This document shows, piece after piece, positions 48,324-57,729 of a stretch of DNA of 59,543 bases. Each line of letters begins with the position of its first letter. The first letter of the stretch is position 1. This stretch comes from an uncultured Bartonella sp. (GTDB lineage Bacteria > Pseudomonadota > Alphaproteobacteria > Rhizobiales > Rhizobiaceae): NCBI RefSeq assembly GCF_945285465.1, contig NZ_CALYQK010000005.1, forward strand, positions 1 to 59,543, in the 5' to 3' direction. Both the position numbers and the translations under genes were made by a program. The notes beneath the pieces are model-generated. The model saw only the letters and a program-made list of their open reading frames with translations. It did not search any database and had not been told where the DNA came from.

Positions 48324-48686
48324 TCAGGCAGCAATCAACATCTTTTCGACTTCAGAGACAAGTTCGCGTAAATGAAACGGTTTTGACAGGACCTTTGCGT
48401 TACGCGGGGTGTTGCTATCCGAATTAAGTGCAACCGCTGCAAATCCGGTTATAAACATAACCCGCAAATCGGGATCTATTTCGGTTGCACGCCGGGCAAG
48501 TTCAATGCCGTCCATTTCCGGCATGACAATATCTGTTAAAAGAAGCGAAAATGGCTCTTCCTGAAGCCGTTCATAGGCACTAGCACCATTATCAAAATCT
48601 GTAACCTCGTATCCCGCCCTTTCGAGGGCTTTTGCTAAAAAGCGACGCATGTCATTATCGTCTTCGGCAAGCAAAATTCGTTTCAT
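48324..48686 (-). CDS. cpdR: CpdR-like single-domain response regulator
   Basis: CpdR is a stand-alone receiver that, when unphosphorylated, primes ClpXP to degrade cell-cycle proteins in alphaproteobacteria. The 120-residue protein is only a receiver: acidic pair in LLAEDDNDMRR, phospho-acceptor Asp52 in LLLTDIVMPEMDG, Thr in MFITGFA and Lys in VLSKPFHLREL. Its size, and its position beside an N-formylglutamate amidohydrolase gene and tRNA-Val, match cpdR loci in Hyphomicrobiales. Confidence 0.9.
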   Translation of the reverse strand: MKRILLAEDDNDMRRFLAKALERAGYEVTDFDNGASAYERLQEEPFSLLLTDIVMPEMDGIELARRATEIDPDLRVMFITGFAAVALNSDSNTPRNAKVLSKPFHLRELVSEVEKMLIAA

Positions 48687-48877
48687 CTTCGTGTCCAGCT
48701 GTTATTTGTTCATAATGGAACCTTCGTTCTGTCATACAATAAATTGAGTTGGTAAAAAAAGCGATAAAGGAACCAAACTGGATTTTGTTCATTGAAATGG
48801 TTAACTGACGGTTGCGAAGGATGCAACGGTGGGAGTACTATTCACATGCGAAATGGTACAGATTTTAAGGATATGAA

Positions 48878-49756
48878 ATGAACTTGGACGGCATAGCAGC
48901 TTTTCAGTATTTTGAACCGGCTGAATTGCGGGTACCGTTTTTGTTTAATTCACCGCATTCAGGGCGGATATATCCGAAAAGCTTTTTAATGCAATCGGTT
49001 TTGGATCAATTTTCTATCCGCATGTCTGAAGATTGTTTTGTTGACCTGCTTTTCAACAAAGTCGTCGATCTGGGGGCCGGTTTTATGACGGCCAATTTTC
49101 CGCGCTCGTTTATTGATGTCAATCGCGAGGCCTATGAACTTGATCCGGTTATGTTTTTTGAACCCTTGCCGGCGTTTGTGCCGAAGCCATCGATGCGTGT
49201 CATGGCCGGTCTCGGAACAATACCGAAAATTGTCGCGACAAATGTAAATATCTACGATGAGAGAATGCATTTGGCAGAAGCTCTGGATCGCATTGAAACC
49301 TTGTATATTCCCTACCATAAGCATTTGCAAAATACGCTTGATTCAATGCGTAACCAATTCGGCTTTGCAATGTTGATCGATTGCCATTCAATGCCCGGAA
49401 AATTAAAATTTTTCAATGGTGGCCAGCAACCGGATTTTATCTTGGGTGACCTTTATGGCCATTCCTGTGCCAATGCCTTTGTCGAATACGCGGCTGATAA
49501 ATTAATACAAAAAGGCTATAATGTCAGTCTAAACCGCCCATATTCAGGTGGTTTTATAACGGCCCATTATGGTCGTCCGGCTGAAAACATCCATTGTTTA
49601 CAGATAGAAATTAACCGTAGCCTTTATCTCGACGAGATATCTCTGGAAGTAAATAACAATTTTCCGGTACTGCAAAAGGATTTAACTGCCTTTGCCGCTG
49701 ATCTCATGGCTTTTCCCGAATACGAGCTCATTAGTTACAAAACTGCTGCCGAATAA
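48878..49756 (+). CDS. N-formylglutamate amidohydrolase family protein (HutG-like)
   Basis: The family hydrolyses N-formyl-L-glutamate to glutamate and formate at the end of one histidine-degradation route. The 292-residue protein shows LFNSPHSGRIYPKSF, FPRSFIDVNREAYELDP, LIDCHSMPG and the late NRPYSGGFITAHYGRP. No other hut gene is nearby, so the physiological substrate is uncertain. It is divergent from cpdR across 190 bp. Confidence 0.88.
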   Translation: MNLDGIAAFQYFEPAELRVPFLFNSPHSGRIYPKSFLMQSVLDQFSIRMSEDCFVDLLFNKVVDLGAGFMTANFPRSFIDVNREAYELDPVMFFEPLPAFVPKPSMRVMAGLGTIPKIVATNVNIYDERMHLAEALDRIETLYIPYHKHLQNTLDSMRNQFGFAMLIDCHSMPGKLKFFNGGQQPDFILGDLYGHSCANAFVEYAADKLIQKGYNVSLNRPYSGGFITAHYGRPAENIHCLQIEINRSLYLDEISLEVNNNFPVLQKDLTAFAADLMAFPEYELISYKTAAE

Positions 49757-49940
49757 TATGTTGTGTAATGAACAGAGCTTCAACATTGCCTGATGTGCTG
49801 CAACTTTGTATTTAAGCCCACAATATCGGAAGTGAAGTTGACTAAACGTTTTTTGGCTAGAGTTTTGCTTTAAAAACACGGCTAAATCAGATAAAGTGCA
49901 AAGGTAATGTGTTCTTAAGCTAACTCGTCAGGAAACAAAA

Positions 49941-50726
49941 ATGGATAATCTTCCGGATTTCGATTTTTTTGAAAAACTTGCGCGAATAATAGCGGACACG
50001 TCACTACCATTTTTCAGACATAAACTTTTGGTTGACAATAAAGACGAGACCGGGTTTGACCCGGTGACAATTGCCGACAGAAAAACCGAAATAGCTTTAC
50101 GCGAAGCTATTCATGAAAAATATCCGGACGATGGAATCCTCGGCGAAGAATTTCCAGTATTAAACGGGTTAAATGATAGAATTTGGGTGATTGATCCGAT
50201 TGACGGGACGCGCTCGTTTATTTCGGGAATGCCGATTTGGGGAAGCTTGGTAGGACTGGTCAAAAGCGGTTCGGCGATTGCCGGTATGTTAGCCCAGCCT
50301 TACAACAATGAAATTTTCTATAGTTGCGGCAAAGGCAGCTATCTTTTTACATTCCTAGATGGCCGACATATGAAGTTATCGACAAGCGGATGTACTTTGT
50401 TGGATAAAGCAACTATGTTTTCGACGGCACCCGAACTTTTTAAAGGAAAAGCAGCAAAGGGCTTTAAAGAGTTGTGCAACAAAGTGCAATTAACGCGCTA
50501 TAGCGCCGATTGTTACGCCTTTGCCATGCTTGCCTGCGGATTTGTCGATCTTGTTGTCGAAACAGGTCTTAAACCATATGATATCACGGCGTTAATTCCG
50601 ATAGTCGAGCAGGCTGGCGGAGTTATCAAACAATGGGATGGAAATGCCGCAGAAAACGCCGGGAATATCATCGCTGCGGCAACGCCCCAATTATACGAGG
50701 CAGCTCTAAAGGTGTTGATGAACTGA
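49941..50726 (+). CDS. hisN: HisN-type histidinol-phosphatase (inositol monophosphatase family)
   Basis: Many alphaproteobacteria use an inositol-monophosphatase-fold enzyme to dephosphorylate histidinol phosphate. The 261-residue protein has the metal-binding motifs GILGEEFP and WVIDPIDGTRSFI and a second site near GLKPYDITALIPIVEQAGG. The assignment to histidinol phosphate follows the HisN family and this locus; a general inositol or nucleotide monophosphatase is the alternative. Its last 21 bp overlap the convergent hydrolase gene. Confidence 0.82.
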   Translation: MDNLPDFDFFEKLARIIADTSLPFFRHKLLVDNKDETGFDPVTIADRKTEIALREAIHEKYPDDGILGEEFPVLNGLNDRIWVIDPIDGTRSFISGMPIWGSLVGLVKSGSAIAGMLAQPYNNEIFYSCGKGSYLFTFLDGRHMKLSTSGCTLLDKATMFSTAPELFKGKAAKGFKELCNKVQLTRYSADCYAFAMLACGFVDLVVETGLKPYDITALIPIVEQAGGVIKQWDGNAAENAGNIIAAATPQLYEAALKVLMN

Positions 50727-51635
50727 TTGGAACGCCGCAGTTTTATGCATAAAAGCGTCGAATATAGCCCAAAATTGTTTTTGATAGTATTCGCCGGCAT
50801 GAAGAATATCATGGTCTGCGCCAAAAATAGTAATGACATCAGCGAGGCGTACGTTGTCGCAAAAATGTTGTATTTCGCGGCTATCGGACAGTTTGTCGTT
50901 ATTTCCTGCTACAAAAAGCGCAGGAAAACGGAGTTTATTTTTTTGAAGATTCTCGTGAGCAATTTGCACAGCGTCTAGAACACGGGCAAGCCAGCGCCTG
51001 TTCGGCGTAGCATAGTGCATTTGATATTTTTCAGTCGATGTTTGCACGTTATTTTTGCCATTTGATTGGCCGCCCGGCAATAATAATCGTCCTTTTCGCA
51101 AGGCAAGTCTGCCGAAACCTGCATCATCGAGTAGCAAGCTGATCTTGTGTTGAAAACCGGAAAATTTATATCCGAGCGGGCAAAAAAGCGGCGAAACGCC
51201 AATCAGCCGATGGCACTGATTGTTGATAACATCGAGTGCCGAAATTGCAATGAGACAACCTAAATCATAGCAAAGAAAATAATAAGGCGGCGGGTAATCG
51301 GGATAGACTATTGTCTGAAGAAATTCTTCAAGATCGCTAATGTGTCTGTTGATGTCGAATTTTAAAGGAATCTTTTTTTGACCTTCGCCGATATTTTCTG
51401 CGCCCATCCAGTCAAAAGCTGCGTAAGAAAAACCGCGTTTTGTCAGGTTTGAAAAAACACCGCTAGAGTTATCCAGATGGTCGCATATGCCTTGCAGAAC
51501 AACTACACTGCCATTTTTTCGGTTTTCCTCGTTATGAAAAGTGACAATAGGTAATTTTCGTTTATCGGATGTCTCCATATAGCTCATATCAAAAGCGCAC
51601 AGAACATTTGTATTTTTTTGAGGAGTGTCGCGCAA
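50706..51635 (-). CDS. Alpha/beta hydrolase (lysophospholipase-like) with altered nucleophile elbow
   Basis: The 309-residue protein resembles the lysophospholipase L2-like hydrolases of Hyphomicrobiales: a strand then GFSYAAFDWMGAE, PPPYYFLCYDLGCLIAISAL, and a C-terminal GADHDILHAGEYYQKQFW with the catalytic-type His. The nucleophile elbow, usually GHSMGG, reads CYDLGC, so the Ser is Asp124 (codon 51264-51266). The DWRGQG-like loop is also changed. It is either a pseudoenzyme or an enzyme with an Asp nucleophile. The start is probably TTG 51635 with AAAGG upstream; no ATG near it has a ribosome-binding site. Confidence 0.78.
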   Translation of the reverse strand: MRDTPQKNTNVLCAFDMSYMETSDKRKLPIVTFHNEENRKNGSVVVLQGICDHLDNSSGVFSNLTKRGFSYAAFDWMGAENIGEGQKKIPLKFDINRHISDLEEFLQTIVYPDYPPPYYFLCYDLGCLIAISALDVINNQCHRLIGVSPLFCPLGYKFSGFQHKISLLLDDAGFGRLALRKGRLLLPGGQSNGKNNVQTSTEKYQMHYATPNRRWLARVLDAVQIAHENLQKNKLRFPALFVAGNNDKLSDSREIQHFCDNVRLADVITIFGADHDILHAGEYYQKQFWAIFDAFMHKTAAFQSVHQHL

Positions 51636-51867
51636 TGATTTTGCCTTTCTGCTCTTCTTTTTCGGCGGTCAATAATCAATTATCTGGCAAAATTTAAGAA
51701 AGCATTTCAAAAAGTTGCTGCATGGTTTTGCATTGATAGTGATCCGTCAATAGCGAATTGAAACTATGTTCAAGCTCTAGCAACAAACTGCTCGATAATT
51801 GTTTTCAATTTTCTCATCATGAAATTGCTATTATATTGAAGAAGGGGATGCGGGTAAAGCACTGCCA

Positions 51868-51896
51868 CTTGAAATCACAATTGATAGCCACCACAT
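51868..51896 (+). promoter_or_regulatory. Candidate RpoH (heat-shock sigma) promoter of hsp20
   Basis: CTTGAAA at 51868-51874 matches the RpoH -35 consensus, and CCACCACAT (51888-51896) lies at a suitable distance as the -10 element. It would start transcription just before the ROSE-like leader. The -10 match is only partial. Confidence 0.45.
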
Positions 51897-51903
51897 AAGC
51901 ATT

Positions 51904-51993
51904 GCGATCGCCCTATCGGGGTCGCTGGTTATGTTGATCTGCCTTTTTGGAGATCGTTGATAACCAAAAGTTTCGTCGCTCTAAAGGAGGGCA
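51904..51993 (+). ncRNA. ROSE-like RNA thermometer in the hsp20 leader
   Basis: The leader can fold into three successive hairpins. The first is GCGA..TCGC with CCC/GGG (51904-51925). The second is GGTTAT..ATAACC (51927-51965) enclosing GATCT..AGATC. The last is GTCGCTCT (51975-51982) opposite AGGAGGGC (51985-51992), which buries the Shine-Dalgarno AGGAGG. The last arm contains the U(U/C)GCU signature of ROSE elements, including the expected imperfect pairs and the G opposite G. ROSE elements control rhizobial small heat-shock genes by melting on heating. Confidence 0.75.
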
Positions 51994-51999
51994 AATATT

Positions 52000-52488
52000 A
52001 TGCGTCAAGTAGACTTTTCTCCCTTATATCGTTCCACTGTCGGTTTTGACCGTCTTTTCAACATGTTTGATAGCATGGCACAGCCTGATAGTGTTCAGAC
52101 TTATCCACCTTATAATATTGAACGGATAAGCGACAATAATTATCGAATTTCTATGGCTGTTGCCGGGTTTTCGGAAGATGAAATCGATATCGAAGCGCAG
52201 AGTCACCAACTTACCGTGAAAGGTGAGAAATCGCACGAAGATGACAGCGAAGAAGGCGACTTTTTGTATCGTGGCATTGCATCGCGTTCGTTTGAACGCC
52301 GCTTCCAGCTTGCTGACCATGTTGAAGTGGTCGGGGCGCAGTTAAAAAATGGTTTGCTTCATATCGAACTTAAACGCGAAATCCCTGAAGAAATGAAGCC
52401 ACGCAAGATCGTGGTGCAAACGCCGAAGGCTTCAAATACGAACGAACGTGTGCAAAAACATGATGTCGAAATAGAAGCAGCTGAATAA
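52000..52488 (+). CDS. Hsp20 family small heat-shock protein (IbpA-like)
   Basis: Small heat-shock proteins bind unfolding proteins in an ATP-independent way. The 162-residue protein has the IbpA-type N-terminus (VDFSPLYRSTVGFDRLFNMF, PPYNIERISDNNYRISMAVA) and an alpha-crystallin domain with GLLHIELKREIPEEMKPRKI. AAGGAGG precedes the ATG but is sequestered in the predicted thermometer hairpin. It appears monocistronic, with a terminator after it. Confidence 0.95.
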   Translation: MRQVDFSPLYRSTVGFDRLFNMFDSMAQPDSVQTYPPYNIERISDNNYRISMAVAGFSEDEIDIEAQSHQLTVKGEKSHEDDSEEGDFLYRGIASRSFERRFQLADHVEVVGAQLKNGLLHIELKREIPEEMKPRKIVVQTPKASNTNERVQKHDVEIEAAE

Positions 52489-52516
52489 GCAGTTTTTCTC
52501 GATTGAGACATGGAAG

Positions 52517-52546
52517 GCGCGGAACGGTAGGTTCCGCGCTTTTTTG
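52517..52546 (+). terminator. Intrinsic terminator after hsp20
   Basis: GCGCGGAAC (52517-52525), loop GGTAG, GTTCCGCGC (52531-52539), then TTTTTTG: a perfect 9-bp GC-rich stem with a T-run. Confidence 0.9.
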
Positions 52547-52953
52547 TTTTAATAAACGACTTTTTTGCTAACATCGAAACGAAGGTGAAAAATAGTTGTT
52601 CGCTAATATAAATGATATTGGCAGTCGCTATAGTGGTGCATAGCCGGTCTAAGATGTTAAAAACTTCACGTTTTCTTTGCTAATCTCGGCTAAAAGAGTC
52701 GGTAAAATGGCTTCAAAAATCACTAATAAAAATAAAAAAACAAAAAAAGATTTTAAACGCAATATTCACCAAAAAATTGTATTTTTTTTGTAATAATATT
52801 TCAAATTTAAGTTTTACTAGTTGATAATTTAGAATGTTTCTGACATAGCTTACAAAAAAAGCGTACGCGGTTTTAGGTCAGTAAAATAACATATAAAAAC
52901 TGCATTTTTCCGATCTGCTTAAAATAGGGTTTTATGGGAAAAGGGTTATATAA
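52547..52953. other. Very AT-rich 407-bp leader region upstream of gltB
   Basis: No gene is supported. The stretch 52727-52830 is made of long A and T runs, suggesting intrinsically curved DNA, and presumably contains the gltB promoter. I cannot pick a confident -35/-10 pair. The sequence GGGAAAAGGG just before ATG 52954 serves as the ribosome-binding site. Confidence 0.4.
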
Positions 52954-55900
52954 ATGACTAATCACGTTATTTTTGGTAATAATATTACAAAAAATGGGTC
53001 AATAACGTCGTCATTAAGTCCGCAGGATGCTGGGGCGGGAGATGGATTTCCTCAAGCGCAAGGGCTTTATAATTCAAGAAACGAACATGATGCCTGTGGT
53101 GTTGGTTTTATAGCCCATTTAAAAAATCAAAAATCCCATAAGATTATTGAAGACGGTCTTTTCATGCTTGAAAACCTCACTCACCGTGGCGCGGTGGGGG
53201 CTGATCCGTTGGTGGGGGATGGTGCTGGCATATTGGTGCAAATTCCGGATCGTTTTTTTCGTGAAGTAATGGCCGAACAGGGGGTTGAGCTGCCAAAGCC
53301 CGGTCAATATGCGGTTGGCCATATTTTTATGCCGCGCGATGAAGCTATGCGCCAGCATATCGAGCAAATTGTTAAAGAAGTTATAGCCTCTGAGGGGCAA
53401 CATTTTATCGCATTTCGTGATGTACCGGTAGATAATTCATCACTCTCGAAAGCACCGGCAATTGTTGCAACCGAACCGGTTCATCGTCAGGTGTTTATCG
53501 GACGTGATCCGTCAATTAAATCGGATGATGATTTCGAGCGGCGTCTTTTTGTTTTGCGTAAAGTCATTTCAAATAGAATTTTCCATGAAACCGGTGGACG
53601 TGACAACGGATTTTATATTGTTTCAATGTCGTCCCGCACCGTTGTTTATAAAGGTATGTTTCTGGCTTTTCAGGTTGGTGCTTATTATAAAGATTTGCAG
53701 GATGATCGTTTTGAAAGTGCTGTGGCACTTGTCCATCAGCGGTTTTCAACCAATACTTTTCCCTCTTGGAAGCTTGCTCACCCCTATCGTATGGTTGCCC
53801 ATAATGGTGAAATCAACACGTTAAGGGGTAACGTCAATTGGATGGCCGCACGTCAGGCTTCCGTGGATTCTGAGCTTTTCGGCAATGATATTTCGAAACT
53901 TTGGCCTATTTCATATGAAGGGCAATCCGATACTGCCTGTTTTGACAATGCGTTGGAGTTTTTGTGTCAGGGTGGCTATTCACTTCCTCATGCTATGATG
54001 ATGCTGATACCGGAAGCGTGGGCAGGTAATAATCTTATGAGCGTCGAAAGACGGGCCTTTTACGAATATCATGCGGCATTGATGGAACCGTGGGATGGCC
54101 CAGCAGCGGTGGCTTTTACTGATGGCCGGCAAATTGGCGCGACACTTGATCGCAATGGGCTTCGTCCGGCGCGTTATATTGTGACAGATGATGATTTTGT
54201 AATTTTATCTTCGGAAGCAGGCGTTTTGCCGGTTGAAGAAAAGCACATTATACGTAAATGGCGGTTGCAGCCTGGGAAAATGCTGCTGATAAATATGGAA
54301 GAGGGGCGCATTGTTTCTGATGAGGAGATAAAGACGGAAATTGCAACCAAGCATCCCTATCGGAAGTGGCTGGACAATACCCAACTTATTTTAGAGGATC
54401 TCGCGCCAGTTGAACCGCGCTCTCTGCGTAAAGATGTTTCGTTGCTCGATCGGCAACAGGCATTTGGCTACACTCAGGAAGATAAAAAGTTTTTGCTGTC
54501 GCCAATGGCAACGACCGGTCAGGAACCCGTCGGTTCCATGGGGGTCGATACGCCGATTTCGGCAATGTCAGACAAGTCAAAATTGCTTTACTCCTATTTT
54601 AAGCAAAATTTCGCTCAGGTAACCAACCCGCCAATTGACCCGATACGTGAAGAACTGGTGATGAGCCTTGTTTCATTTATTGGGCCGCGTCCGAATATTT
54701 TCGACCTTGTAGGCACATCGCGGCGCAAAAGGCTGGAAGTGCGCCAGCCGATCCTGACAAATGGTGACCTTGAAAAAATTAGGGCAATCGGCCAGACGGA
54801 AGATCACTTTGATACCAAGACAATAGATATAACCTATTCGGTGCAGGAAGGCGCCTCAGGTCTTGAAGGTGCGCTGGAGCGGCTTTGCGAGCGCGCCGAG
54901 GCGGCGGTTCACGGTGGTTATAACATTATAATTTTGTCTGACAGGCAAATTGGCCCCGACCGTATCCCCATTCCAGCTTTGCTGGCTACCGCGGCAGTTC
55001 ACCACTATCTGATCAGAAAAGGGCTACGTACTTCGGTCGGGCTCGTTATCGAAACCGGCGAGCCGCGTGAAATTCATCATTTTTGCTGTCTTGCCGGTTA
55101 TGGTGCCGAAGCAATCAACCCTTATTTGGCATTTGACACATTGATCGATATGCACGCTCGCGGAGAGTTTCCAAAAGAAGTTGAAGAGCATGAAGTTGTT
55201 TATCGTTACATCAAGTCGATTGGTAAAGGGATGCTCAAAGTTATGTCCAAAATGGGCATTTCAACCTATCAATCCTATTGCGGAGCCCAGATTTTTGATG
55301 CGGTCGGCCTGAAACAATCATTCATAGATCGGTTCTTTACCGGCACAGCGACAACGATTGAAGGCGTGGATCTGCCCCAGATTGCAAAAGAAACGGTCGA
55401 ACGCCACACCTCAGCGTTCAGTGACGATCCGATTTTGCTTAATTCGCTGGATATTGGTGGCGAATATGCCTATCGCATCCGTGGGGAAGCCCATATCTGG
55501 ACGCCCGATGCCATTGCCGATTTGCAACATGCCGTACGCACGTCCAATCCGGCATTATATACCGCTTATTCCCAACGTATAAATGGCGAAACCGCGCGCG
55601 CCAAAACTATTCGTGGTCTTTTTAAGATAAAAAGTGCTGAAGAAAGAGGTGCCAAACCGGTAGAAATTGATGATGTCGAACCGGCTGTCGAGATTGTCAA
55701 ACGTTTTTCAACCGGCGCGATGTCTTTCGGTTCGATTTCCCGCGAGGCTCACACAACGTTGGCTCGTGCTATGAATAAAATTGGCGGTAAATCCAATACG
55801 GGTGAAGGTGGTGAAGAGCCGGATCGTCTCTATCCATTGCCGGATGGAACGCCTAATCCGGAACGTTCGTCGATTAAACAGGTCGCCTCGGGCAGATTTG

Positions 55901-57681
55901 GTGTGACAACTGAATATCTTGTTAATTCGGATGTCATCCAGATTAAAGTTGCACAAGGTGCAAAACCGGGAGAAGGTGGGCAGTTGCCGGGGCATAAAGT
56001 CGATGCAACGATTGCCAAAACACGACATTCAACCCAAGGTGTCGGGCTTATTTCGCCGCCCCCCCATCATGATATCTATTCTATTGAGGATTTGGCCCAG
56101 CTCATATATGATTTGAAAAATGTAAATGAATATGCCGATATTTCGGTCAAACTCGTTTCGGAAGTGGGGGTTGGTACCGTTGCTGCCGGTGTGGCCAAAG
56201 CGCGTGCCGACCATATTACTGTATCTGGTTATGATGGTGGCACGGGTGCGGCGCCGCTAACATCGGTCAGAAATGCGGGGTCGTCTTGGGAAATGGGGCT
56301 TGCCGAAACACAACAGACGCTGGTTCTCAACGGGTTGCGCTCTCGTGTGGCTCTTCAGATCGACGGCGGGTTGCGTACCGGACGCGATGTGATTATCGGT
56401 GCCCTTCTTGGGGCCGACGAGTTCGGCTTTGCAACCGCGCCGTTGATTGCTGCCGGTTGTGTGATGATGCGCAAATGTCATCTTAATACCTGTCCAGTCG
56501 GCGTTGCCACGCAAGACCCGGTTTTGCGCAAACGGTTTAAGGGAACGCCCGAGCATGTCATCAATTTTTTCTTCTATTTGGCGGAAGAAGTGCGGGCTTT
56601 GTTGGCCTATATGGGCTTTAAGAAGCTCGATGATATTATTGGCCAATCAGATTTGTTGGATAAACAACCGGCGATTGATCACTGGAAAGCCAAAGGGCTG
56701 GACTTTAGCCGAATTTTCTATAAGCCTGATGCGGATAAAAAACAGATACGCCATACCGAGCGTCAACATCATCCGATTGACGATATTCTTGATCGGAAAT
56801 TGATCGAGAAGGCGACCGTTGCTCTGGAAAAGAAAGAACCGGTCGAGTTTGAAACTCTGGTGCGCAACGTTGACAGATCGGTAGGTGCAATGCTTTCCGG
56901 CGAAGTAGTTCGCCGTTATCGTCACCGTGGGTTGCCCGATAATATGATCAATATTCATTTTAAAGGCACGGCTGGCCAGTCATTTGGTGCATTTTTGGCA
57001 AAAGGCATCACATTCGACCTCATTGGTGATGGCAATGATTATGTTGGCAAAGGCTTGTCAGGTGGTCGGATCATTGTCCGTCCCCCTGAAGACACCAATA
57101 TTGTGGCCGAAGATTCGATTATTGTCGGCAATACTGTTCTTTATGGCGGCATTGAAGGAGAGTGTTATTTCCGCGGTGTCGCTGGCGAACGTTTTGCTGT
57201 TCGCAACTCCGGTGTTGCCGCTGTAGTTGAAGGTGTTGGCGATCACGGTTGTGAATATATGACAGGTGGAATCGTTGTGGTGATAGGTAAAACCGGTCGC
57301 AATTTTGCCGCCGGCATGTCGGGTGGCGTTGCCTATGTTCTTGATGAAGCAGGTGATTTTGCTCAAAGATGCAATATGGCAATGGTCGAACTCGAGCCGG
57401 TTCCCGAAGAAGACGATATGCTTGAAAAACTTCATCATCATGGTGGAGATCTCATGCATAAGGGGCGTGTCGATGTTTCGGCAAATATGACCCATCACGA
57501 TGAAGAACGTCTTGCACAAATGATTGCAAACCATCTGCACTATACGGGATCTGACCGGGCGAAAGAAATTCTTGATAACTGGGATCAATATCGTCCGAAA
57601 TTTGTAAAAATCATGCCGGTAGAATACCGCCGTGCATTGGAAGAAATGGAACAGATGCGGATGGAAACGGCTGCGGAATGA
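52954..57681 (+). CDS. gltB: GltB, glutamate synthase (NADPH) large subunit
   Basis: GltB makes two glutamates from glutamine and 2-oxoglutarate with electrons delivered by GltD. The 1575 residues start with a 47-residue propeptide; processing would expose Cys48 in [14 protein letters not shown] as the N-terminal nucleophile of the glutaminase domain. The FMN-binding synthase domain follows ([34 protein letters not shown]), with the 3Fe-4S cysteines in [18 protein letters not shown], then the GXGXG structural domain ([14 protein letters not shown]). gltD follows after 48 bp. Confidence 0.97.
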   Translation: MTNHVIFGNNITKNGSITSSLSPQDAGAGDGFPQAQGLYNSRNEHDACGVGFIAHLKNQKSHKIIEDGLFMLENLTHRGAVGADPLVGDGAGILVQIPDRFFREVMAEQGVELPKPGQYAVGHIFMPRDEAMRQHIEQIVKEVIASEGQHFIAFRDVPVDNSSLSKAPAIVATEPVHRQVFIGRDPSIKSDDDFERRLFVLRKVISNRIFHETGGRDNGFYIVSMSSRTVVYKGMFLAFQVGAYYKDLQDDRFESAVALVHQRFSTNTFPSWKLAHPYRMVAHNGEINTLRGNVNWMAARQASVDSELFGNDISKLWPISYEGQSDTACFDNALEFLCQGGYSLPHAMMMLIPEAWAGNNLMSVERRAFYEYHAALMEPWDGPAAVAFTDGRQIGATLDRNGLRPARYIVTDDDFVILSSEAGVLPVEEKHIIRKWRLQPGKMLLINMEEGRIVSDEEIKTEIATKHPYRKWLDNTQLILEDLAPVEPRSLRKDVSLLDRQQAFGYTQEDKKFLLSPMATTGQEPVGSMGVDTPISAMSDKSKLLYSYFKQNFAQVTNPPIDPIREELVMSLVSFIGPRPNIFDLVGTSRRKRLEVRQPILTNGDLEKIRAIGQTEDHFDTKTIDITYSVQEGASGLEGALERLCERAEAAVHGGYNIIILSDRQIGPDRIPIPALLATAAVHHYLIRKGLRTSVGLVIETGEPREIHHFCCLAGYGAEAINPYLAFDTLIDMHARGEFPKEVEEHEVVYRYIKSIGKGMLKVMSKMGISTYQSYCGAQIFDAVGLKQSFIDRFFTGTATTIEGVDLPQIAKETVERHTSAFSDDPILLNSLDIGGEYAYRIRGEAHIWTPDAIADLQHAVRTSNPALYTAYSQRINGETARAKTIRGLFKIKSAEERGAKPVEIDDVEPAVEIVKRFSTGAMSFGSISREAHTTLARAMNKIGGKSNTGEGGEEPDRLYPLPDGTPNPERSSIKQVASGRFGVTTEYLVNSDVIQIKVAQGAKPGEGGQLPGHKVDATIAKTRHSTQGVGLISPPPHHDIYSIEDLAQLIYDLKNVNEYADISVKLVSEVGVGTVAAGVAKARADHITVSGYDGGTGAAPLTSVRNAGSSWEMGLAETQQTLVLNGLRSRVALQIDGGLRTGRDVIIGALLGADEFGFATAPLIAAGCVMMRKCHLNTCPVGVATQDPVLRKRFKGTPEHVINFFFYLAEEVRALLAYMGFKKLDDIIGQSDLLDKQPAIDHWKAKGLDFSRIFYKPDADKKQIRHTERQHHPIDDILDRKLIEKATVALEKKEPVEFETLVRNVDRSVGAMLSGEVVRRYRHRGLPDNMINIHFKGTAGQSFGAFLAKGITFDLIGDGNDYVGKGLSGGRIIVRPPEDTNIVAEDSIIVGNTVLYGGIEGECYFRGVAGERFAVRNSGVAAVVEGVGDHGCEYMTGGIVVVIGKTGRNFAAGMSGGVAYVLDEAGDFAQRCNMAMVELEPVPEEDDMLEKLHHHGGDLMHKGRVDVSANMTHHDEERLAQMIANHLHYTGSDRAKEILDNWDQYRPKFVKIMPVEYRRALEEMEQMRMETAAE

Positions 57682-57729
57682 GCGAGCAGAAATATTTCAT
57701 AATGCAATAATAAGATACGGAAACAAAAA

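Noticed and set aside
52533..53650. Possible new defence system or mobile element near gltB
   Set aside because: The region contains only the hsp20 terminator, AT-rich spacer and the gltB N-terminus. I found no transposase, integrase or terminal repeats here or elsewhere in the window.
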